From an uncultured Bacilli bacterium (GTDB lineage Bacteria; Bacillota_I; Bacilli_A; RF39; UBA660), in assembly GCA_947630205.1 (NCBI GenBank), contig CANRGW010000046.1, positions 1 to 9,106 of the forward strand: a DNA stretch of 9,106 bases, given 5' to 3'. Under the pieces are notes generated by a model. That model saw only the letters and a program-made list of their open reading frames with translations. It ran no database searches and was not told where the DNA came from. Position numbers and translations under genes: made by a program. This document shows positions 5,101 to 9,106 of this stretch, piece after piece. Position 1 is the first letter of the stretch, and every line of letters starts with the position of its first letter.

Positions 5101-7344
5101 TCCTGTAACGGTTAAACCTATTTGAATAGCATCGGCTGTAATTGGTTCATCTAATTTTAAAACATAGTAGACACGATTATTTTCATCTTTTTTAGTTATA
5201 AGTTGACCTTGAACAGTTGTTTTGTTATTAGCATTATAATTAGTTTCTCCATTCCAATAATGAAGTAAAACATCATTTTTATTACTTGCATTAGGATCAG
5301 TTGTTCCACTTTTATAAGAATAAGGATAAGCGTCTGGTACCGTTATTACAAATTCATCCATTTTATATGGCTTATCTAAAACAATAATTGGTACCCCTAT
5401 TCCGTAATAATGAGTTGCTGCCATCCAAGACTTAACTTCCCAATATGATAAATAATTATCATCAACCATAGAGAATTTATTACCCGAAATCATCTCCCCA
5501 CTTGAATAAAGAACATCTTTAATATGACTAGTAACTTCACTTCCACTTACAGTTTTATTAATTAATTTATATTTTGGTGTAATTGTAGCATCAGCCTTTA
5601 AAGTTTTTCCTTTAACTGTTTGAGATTTACTACCTTCTCCTAAATCATTATTTCCAGTTAAATAGGCCTCATATTCAACAGCATCTTTTAAACCTTTTAA
5701 AGTATAACTTGTACCTTTAATATCCCGAATAACTTCATAAGAAGAAGCCCCGGTCTCTTTATAATAAATATTATAAGTTTTCGTATCATCCATATCTTTC
5801 CAAGTTAAATCAAATCCGGAATAAATAGGAGTTAAAGTTACCATATCAGGTGCTGGTGGTCTTCTAGTTGCAATAGGCATTCCCTCGTATTCTTCACTCC
5901 AACCACTTTCCCATTCTTGATTAACTGATTGAACAGAAATTTTATAAGTAGCATAATTCTTTAAATCTTCAATTGTAAAACTTGTAAATGTTGTTTGGAA
6001 AATAACCCCTTTTTCCATTTTTGGACCTGTAATTTTTATTTCATAACCTGTAACATTAGGAACAGATTGAAAATTAACAGTTAATTGTTCACTTACCGAA
6101 CCATCTATTTCAATATTTCTTGGTGTATAAAAATTATCTGGTTCTTTCGTTTCTACTTTAACATTATTTAAAAATTCAACTTTAGCAATATCAGCCAAAT
6201 TATTAGAACCAGTTTCTGTTACCACAATTGTAACTTTCTTAACCGCAATTTGACCTTTTAAATCGATAACAATATCTCCTTCTTTACTGTCTTCTGTAAA
6301 AGGATAAATACCATCTTCTCTTGTTGTTTCTACTCTTTTTCCAATATATTCCTTACCATCTATAATTGCTTTAAGAGTTTTAGGAGCATTTTCGCCAACC
6401 GAAATTCTTATCTCACTCATTTTAACAGTATCTTCTTTATTACTACCTAAGTCAACTTCTAAAGAAATAGGATTTTCTTCACTTACTTCTTTATTATCAC
6501 TTCTTTTTAATGTAAGAACATCTTCATCATTAAAAATTGCTGTTAAAGAGCCATTACCCTCTATTTCAATATTATCATTCAAATTTAAAGAAACGTTACT
6601 ACTATCAATAATAGCACTGGTATCTTCTATTTCAGCATTCTTTTTAGTACCATTTAAAATAGCCGTGATATAGTTTAAATCAGCAATATCAGTTACACCA
6701 TCCAAATTTAAATCATATTTAGAATTATTTTTATCAATAGCTTCTAACATCAAATTAGCATCAGTTTCAGAAACTTTTAAATCTCCGTTAACGTCTCCAA
6801 TTTCAAACATACCTGTTTCATTAGTTAAACTTACACGTTTAGAATAATTATCTAAAGTAACTGGAACTTTATAAGTAACAAAATGATTACCACTTAATTC
6901 TATTTCATAATTTCCTTTTGAAAGTCCATAAACATTTACTGAAAAATAAACAATATTATTATTGTAATCAACTCCTGATAACAAGTTACCACCTGTATCT
7001 CTTTTCGTTGCCGTTACTCTAATTGATTGATTTTTCAATTTTATATTTTTATCTAAAAAGCCATCTTGATAATTAATTATTTCATTTAATTCAAGACTAG
7101 CACTATTACCATTACTATCATATATTTTATATGTAATGTTACTAGTTTCTCTATTTCTAATAGGTAAAACTAATTGAACTTCTAATTCAATATTCCCATT
7201 AGCAGGTATTTCCTCTTTAGAACTTGCACTAACACTTTCTTCCTTATTAGTTTCTTTCGCTCCTACTTCTATAAAAGGAGTAAAATAATTAAATAACATA
7301 ATAACTAATAAAAACTTTGATATTACTTTTCTAAACTTCTTCAT
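2182..7344 (-). CDS. Secreted M60-family metallopeptidase with N-terminal dockerin (mucinase/glycopeptidase type)
   Basis: 1720 residues. Signal peptide 1-29 (VGA/K). Residues 30-180 are a beta domain ending in a YEIELSGNHF...VTLDNY segment. Residues 181-232 are a dockerin with two intact calcium loops: 184-195 (DVNGDLKVSETD) and 211-222 (DLNLDGVTDIAD), each with acidic or polar ligands at loop positions 1, 3, 5, 9 and 12. Then come a galactose-binding-like domain (about 250-400), two fibronectin III domains (about 405-490, 493-581), an F5/8-like domain (about 585-765), and the M60 region (about 835-1270). Its gluzincin site is HEVGH at 1119-1123 with the third ligand E1134 in EVTNN. After this lie a third FnIII-like domain (about 1290-1385), a discoidin-like domain (about 1395-1570) and an unrecognised C-terminal domain (1575-1720). 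M60 enzymes characterised elsewhere cleave O-glycosylated mucins. No transmembrane segment or LPXTG follows the signal, so the dockerin is the only evident attachment. The start is ATG 7342-7344 with GAGG 6 nt before it; the longer frame to 7389 would run through the promoter. Confidence 0.88.
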   Translation of the reverse strand: MKKFRKVISKFLLVIMLFNYFTPFIEVGAKETNKEESVSASSKEEIPANGNIELEVQLVLPIRNRETSNITYKIYDSNGNSASLELNEIINYQDGFLDKNIKLKNQSIRVTATKRDTGGNLLSGVDYNNNIVYFSVNVYGLSKGNYEIELSGNHFVTYKVPVTLDNYSKRVSLTNETGMFEIGDVNGDLKVSETDANLMLEAIDKNNSKYDLNLDGVTDIADLNYITAILNGTKKNAEIEDTSAIIDSSNVSLNLNDNIEIEGNGSLTAIFNDEDVLTLKRSDNKEVSEENPISLEVDLGSNKEDTVKMSEIRISVGENAPKTLKAIIDGKEYIGKRVETTREDGIYPFTEDSKEGDIVIDLKGQIAVKKVTIVVTETGSNNLADIAKVEFLNNVKVETKEPDNFYTPRNIEIDGSVSEQLTVNFQSVPNVTGYEIKITGPKMEKGVIFQTTFTSFTIEDLKNYATYKISVQSVNQEWESGWSEEYEGMPIATRRPPAPDMVTLTPIYSGFDLTWKDMDDTKTYNIYYKETGASSYEVIRDIKGTSYTLKGLKDAVEYEAYLTGNNDLGEGSKSQTVKGKTLKADATITPKYKLINKTVSGSEVTSHIKDVLYSSGEMISGNKFSMVDDNYLSYWEVKSWMAATHYYGIGVPIIVLDKPYKMDEFVITVPDAYPYSYKSGTTDPNASNKNDVLLHYWNGETNYNANNKTTVQGQLITKKDENNRVYYVLKLDEPITADAIQIGLTVTGNGGLIQVAEVKLYEYDSLVDEVGDLFADDLRVELKKGVTKEKIEELKKRADVKDNGEYNPYREVILNDLQYALDILNDKAIQDVITLNPNISNSYNGHTGFAMTINDYQPLGVVARPNEKLTVYVGTKGNVNVELVFTQFYAEANKWQTTVRTLQKGQNIIDVPKIGDAEAERGGSVYVRYTSTPNANTPIKIRVSGGEKIPVLDTSLLKTESEKKDAIKTYLNALNKHVTTIKENYGSSFDKQTSVSNSTEIVTEKGLFSVAATAVLDAVNSGTTTTDSKINRLYKSTEAFDEMMEMFYRQKGLKENAEDAKDEMPKARSNIRYMRMFDGAFMYAGGYHIGIEYGSIAGLIQAEGNSSTKTGYFGWGISHEVGHQINQRTLAHAEVTNNVYALLAQTSNDKDKSRLETSEIYPKIYEKVTSHTIGKAQNVFVQLGMYWQLHLAYDDNNTFSDTNSIYSRINHLTRTYDNKDNYSKDDLLILFSSMAASRDLTDFFEVWGLKATDKLKAYIKDELKLAKETRQIQYLNDEARRYRINDGSKMASDTKVVASIEKVDNQNKEVTLNFKVNKDEKKILGYEILRNGVSIAFIEGNVNTYVDRIGAENNRAYTYTIVAYDYLLNKTPVASLAEIKVSYDGSIASKDTFEIESNVKVKGEIVDLEDSDMDYSKLEVNKLIDGNNKTSFNGTEKIKTFTLNGDNATVTTDNNNAYVIINLNAKYDISGLKYQALSSEAGLDPNSITKYKIYVSSDKENWQEARVGTFNLTKENNYTDTVYFKKDASAADTSLWTYYDVSYVKIVSDGKNSLSGSEIDLIAPPGDNIDISVTENNVPTIGVLDKDYTYDASLGENGVIKAGSVIIKGEYRGSPSFNVLTITDATNGTIYNGYQLIFAEVNPDMTVYEVASGTWMYIMTKDEYQELLKSSKSIRANLYRVNDAISMENQRLTSTSKAVSNLETYDKLPKMSIDSSKENN

Positions 7345-7360
7345 AACACACCTCAATCGT

Positions 7361-7389
7361 ATTATATTTAAATATCTAAAATAAGTCAA
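7361..7389 (-). promoter_or_regulatory. Promoter of the protease/cohesin operon
   Basis: On the minus strand TTGACT (7384-7389), 17-bp spacer, TATAAT (7361-7366): eleven of twelve consensus bases. The predicted start near 7354 coincides with the 5' end of the GAGGTG ribosome site (7349-7354), so the leader is only about 10 nt and leaves no room for a riboswitch or attenuator. Regulation, if any, should act on initiation. Confidence 0.8.
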
Positions 7390-7397
7390 CTAAAAAA

Positions 7398-7415
7398 ATG
7401 ACATTTTTTTGACAT
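7398..7415 (-). promoter_or_regulatory. Candidate activator site: TGTCA-N6-TGTCA direct repeat upstream of the protease -35
   Basis: On the minus strand ATGTCAA-AAAA-ATGTCAT, that is TGTCA at 7410-7414 and 7399-7403, 11 bp apart and 8 bp upstream of the -35 box (about -44 to -61). The layout of two 7-mers with a 4-bp gap on one helix face is that of an E. coli-type Pho box and of OmpR-family sites in general. In plus-strand reading it is (A/T)TGACA-N5-TTGACA, comparable to Bacillus PhoP half-sites. It recurs at 201-217. No regulator gene is in the window, so identity is open. Confidence 0.4.
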
Positions 7416-7440
7416 TTTTTTAAGTTGAAAATTTTGTTCA

Positions 7441-7456
7441 TTTTTTAATTAAAAAA
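7441..7456. repeat. 16-bp perfect A/T palindrome in the intergenic region
   Basis: TTTTTTAATTAAAAAA is self-complementary. It lies in a very AT-rich, gene-free stretch (7390-7578) full of A- and T-tracts. It could act as curved/UP-element DNA for the protease promoter, or it could simply reflect composition. I see no other gene-like or RNA-like structure in this stretch. Confidence 0.4.
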
Positions 7457-7578
7457 CTTACTTTATATTTTATTTAAATGTAACAATTTTATAACCAATT
7501 TAAGTTATTTTTTTTAATATTTTTTAAATTTTTGATTTACACTTTCTTGACGTTTCAAAAAATTATAAAAAACATCAT

Positions 7579-7608
7579 AAAAAAGAAAAGAATAGTTAAA
7601 CTATCCTT
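7579..7608 (-). terminator. Terminator after the coat-like gene remnant
   Basis: On the minus strand a 9-bp stem, AAGGATAGT (7600-7608) with ACTATTCTT (7588-7596, one G-U pair), closes a 3-nt loop and is followed by TTCTTTTTT (7579-7587). It overlaps the stop codon of the remnant (7607-7609). Its intactness shows the 3' end of the remnant is an authentic gene end. Confidence 0.75.
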
Positions 7609-7768
7609 ATCTAAAGTTACAACATGAACCTTGATTAATGTTACTTACAACATTTTCTTCACAGCAAGAGTATTCTGGTCTATAAGTATGTTTATAAATA
7701 TGATGATTAATTATTCTTGTTCTAATTGGACATACATGGGCTTGCCCTTTTTTGATAAATTTAAATAC
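7607..7768 (-). pseudogene. 5'-truncated small Cys/His/Tyr-rich protein, CotD-like spore-coat C-terminus
   Basis: The minus-strand frame is open from a stop at 7769-7771 to TAA at 7607-7609 (53 codons) but contains no ATG, GTG or TTG and no ribosome site. From HVCP (7727-7738) on, it reads like a conserved small protein: HVCPIRTRIINHHIYKHTY, then RPEYSCCEENVVSNINQ and a final GSCCNFR. Five Cys, several His and Tyr and the GSCC end resemble CotD-type spore-coat proteins, though I assign the family from memory of its style only. The few codons before it (VFKFIKKGQA) look non-conserved. The native terminator follows directly. Together with the large serine recombinase ending 49 bp upstream, this suggests that element insertion removed the 5' part of the gene. 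The 5' half would lie at the far end of the element, outside the window. Alternatives: an old deletion, or use of an atypical start such as ATT. Confidence 0.55.
7738..7747. other. Candidate recombination core (att site) at the remnant/element junction
   Basis: GGGC-TT-GCCC is a short inverted repeat around a central dinucleotide and a rare GC-rich island in this AT-rich stretch. It sits where the conserved part of the coat-like frame begins and 70 bp from the recombinase stop. Large serine recombinases cut with 2-nt staggers at a central dinucleotide in a quasi-symmetric core. The placement is suggestive, but only comparison with the other element end could define the core. Confidence 0.25.
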
Positions 7769-9106
7769 TTATACGCTTATTTCATCTTATATATAATAGG
7801 AATAATCATTTATAAAATTATTTGATATTACTAAATAAAACTTTAATATTTATATTCTTATCTTCATATATTTCAATTTTATCAATTAGACTAATTATAA
7901 GTTCTCTACTAGGTTCTTTCATAGATAAGAATTCGTTAATATATTTTATTATCATTTTATTTTTATTTTCTTCTAAAATAGTATTCGGAATATTAGTATG
8001 TAAATCATTATATCTTTTCTTCTTAATACTCAATTCATTTTCTAATTTTCCTCTTACTCTTTCAAATTGCTCTTCGGTAATTTTTTTATTTAACTTATCA
8101 ATATAAACAGCATCTAAATTATCATGAATTTGTTTAATTTCATTATTAAGTATTTCTCTTTCTTGAAGTTCATTAACTTTATTATCATCTTCTAAATTAG
8201 ATAAAACATTATTTTTAATTTTAACCTTATTAATATAATTTAAACACATTTCCGTTAATGAATTAATGATTACTTTCTCTAATTTATCATAATTATTTGA
8301 ATGAGTTGTACAAAGTCTTTGTTTCATATAAGTTCGATAGTAATTACAAACTGTATAACATCTATTATCTTTTTTTCTTCTAGATGTAATTGATATTCGA
8401 TGACAACAATCTCCACAATACAAAAGTCCATCTAATAAATGCATTTCTTTTTTTTCATTTCTTCCTTTATTTTTAGGTATTCTTTTTTGAACTTCATAAA
8501 ATATACTTTTAGCAATAATAGCCTCATGAGTATTAGGAACAATTATATAATCTTCGGGATTATTTTTTATTACTTTTTTTATTTTATAATTTACTTTACT
8601 TCTTTTATTTTGGACTAAATCACCTATATACATCCTATTGGTTAAAATATCTTTAATTGTTTTAGAATGCCACTTTCCATATTTTAAATTATAATTTCTT
8701 TTCCATTCAAAATTATAGTATTGAGCAGGAGTTTTCACTCTTTCATTAGTTAATTGTTGAGCTATTTTAAAAAAAGACAATCCATGTAAAGACATATCAA
8801 ATATTCTTCTAACAATAATTGCTTGTTCTTCATTTATAACTAAATGATTTTTATTGTCCTTATCTTTTTCATATCCAAAGGGCGTTTTGCCTCCTACCCA
8901 TTTTCCATCTTTCATTTTGGCTTTTAAACTAGATTTAATCTTTTTAGAAATATCTTTAGCATACATATCATTCATTATTGCTTTAAATGGGGCTATATCA
9001 TTATTGGAAGTTTCCAAAAAAGTATCTATATTATCCGTAACAGATATATATCTAACATTATGTTCCGGAAAATACTTTTCAATTAAATTACCGGTACCAA
9101 TATAAT
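7739..9106. mobile_element. One end of an integrated element carrying a large serine recombinase
   Basis: The proposed left boundary is near 7739-7770, between the conserved part of the truncated coat-like gene and the recombinase stop. The element continues past the right edge. Evidence is the recombinase gene itself and the abrupt loss of the coat-like gene's 5' end. The element type (prophage, ICE or skin-like) cannot be told, as no other element gene is visible. Confidence 0.5.
7818..9106 (-). CDS. Large serine recombinase (site-specific integrase/excisionase), N-terminus beyond right edge
   Basis: About 429 residues are visible, ending at TAA 7818-7820; the frame stays open to the right edge, so the N-terminal part with the catalytic Ser is outside. 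Order of what is seen: the end of the resolvase domain (YFPEHNVRYISVTDNIDTF, then NNDIAPFKAIMNDMYAKDISKK leading into the long helix); the Recombinase domain from about 8890 (GGKTPFGYEKD, RRIFDMSLHGLS, LTNRMYIGDLVQNK); the zinc ribbon, with its CGDC knuckle near 8400-8420 and paired cysteines in CNYYRTYMKQRLC near 8300-8350; a charged coiled-coil segment (about 8000-8220); and a typical short IEIYED C-terminal strand. Such enzymes integrate and excise phages and ICEs between attP and attB without high-energy cofactors. The TTG at 9015-9017 is an internal codon, not a start. Its 3' end faces the truncated coat-like gene, so the att junction is probably just downstream of the gene. Confidence 0.92.
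   Translation of the reverse strand, partial: YIGTGNLIEKYFPEHNVRYISVTDNIDTFLETSNNDIAPFKAIMNDMYAKDISKKIKSSLKAKMKDGKWVGGKTPFGYEKDKDNKNHLVINEEQAIIVRRIFDMSLHGLSFFKIAQQLTNERVKTPAQYYNFEWKRNYNLKYGKWHSKTIKDILTNRMYIGDLVQNKRSKVNYKIKKVIKNNPEDYIIVPNTHEAIIAKSIFYEVQKRIPKNKGRNEKKEMHLLDGLLYCGDCCHRISITSRRKKDNRCYTVCNYYRTYMKQRLCTTHSNNYDKLEKVIINSLTEMCLNYINKVKIKNNVLSNLEDDNKVNELQEREILNNEIKQIHDNLDAVYIDKLNKKITEEQFERVRGKLENELSIKKKRYNDLHTNIPNTILEENKNKMIIKYINEFLSMKEPSRELIISLIDKIEIYEDKNINIKVLFSNIK

Noticed and set aside
7345..7389. Longer start of the protease (15 extra residues)
   Set aside because: The extension covers the -10, spacer and -35 of a near-consensus promoter and would bury the signal peptide; the ATG at 7342-7344 has a proper ribosome site.
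7801..7822. Inverted repeat AATAAT...ATTATT at the recombinase stop as a terminator
   Set aside because: Only six A/T pairs with a long loop and no T-run; too weak to call.
7631..7825. Plus-strand 64-codon hydrophobic ORF beginning at a TTG
   Set aside because: It is exactly antisense to the coat-like remnant, starts at TTG with no ribosome site, and its hydrophobicity comes from AT-rich composition. The minus frame has the Cys/His pattern and a matching terminator.
7822..8106. Plus-strand hydrophobic ORF opposite the recombinase C-terminus
   Set aside because: Antisense shadow of the coiled-coil-encoding region; no family resemblance.
8854..9105. Plus-strand ORF opposite the recombinase at the right edge
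   Set aside because: Antisense shadow of the conserved resolvase/recombinase coding sequence.

Overview
The window is very AT-rich DNA with standard-code genes, strong AGGAGG-type ribosome sites and compact sigma-A-type promoters. It looks like a low-GC Gram-positive (Firmicutes/Bacilli lineage, perhaps an uncultured gut Bacillota). The surface proteins (a multidomain M60 metallopeptidase carrying a dockerin, and a cohesin-like membrane-anchored partner) suit a mucus- or glycoprotein-rich host niche. Every gene I accept lies on the minus strand, so the window reads from right to left.

Layout from right to left. (1) 7818-9106 is most of a large serine recombinase whose N-terminal catalytic part lies beyond the right edge; it marks one end of an integrated element. 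(2) 7607-7768 is an open frame with no start codon that encodes the Cys/His/Tyr-rich C-terminus of a small, spore-coat-like (CotD-like) protein, followed at once by an intact terminator. It looks like the 3' part of a host gene cut by the element. (3) 7345-7606 is AT-rich intergenic DNA ending in a near-consensus promoter, with an 11-bp-period direct repeat (TGTCA-N6-TGTCA) just upstream of its -35 box. (4) 2182-7344 encodes a secreted 1720-residue M60 metallopeptidase with an N-terminal dockerin, galactose-binding-like and fibronectin III domains. (5) 1014-2165 encodes a 383-residue protein with a signal peptide, a cohesin-like domain, a long Asn/Thr-rich stalk and a C-terminal membrane anchor. 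The two genes are 16 bp apart and end in a shared terminator. (6) 792-973 is a self-contained mini transcription unit with promoter, strong ribosome site, 26-codon ORF and terminator. (7) 234-755 is hypoxanthine phosphoribosyltransferase (hpt) with its own promoter and terminator. (8) 1-132 is the 5' part of rpoZ (RNA polymerase omega), running off the left edge.

How the genes may work together: the protease has no anchor of its own but carries a complete two-loop dockerin, and the next gene encodes a membrane-anchored cohesin-like stalk. The simplest reading is a two-protein, cohesin-dockerin-tethered surface mucinase/glycopeptidase. Separately, the recombinase beside a truncated coat-like gene resembles the architecture of sporulation-gene-interrupting (skin-type) elements. 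Both readings are inferences from sequence and context. The hpt, rpoZ and small-ORF units look like host backbone.
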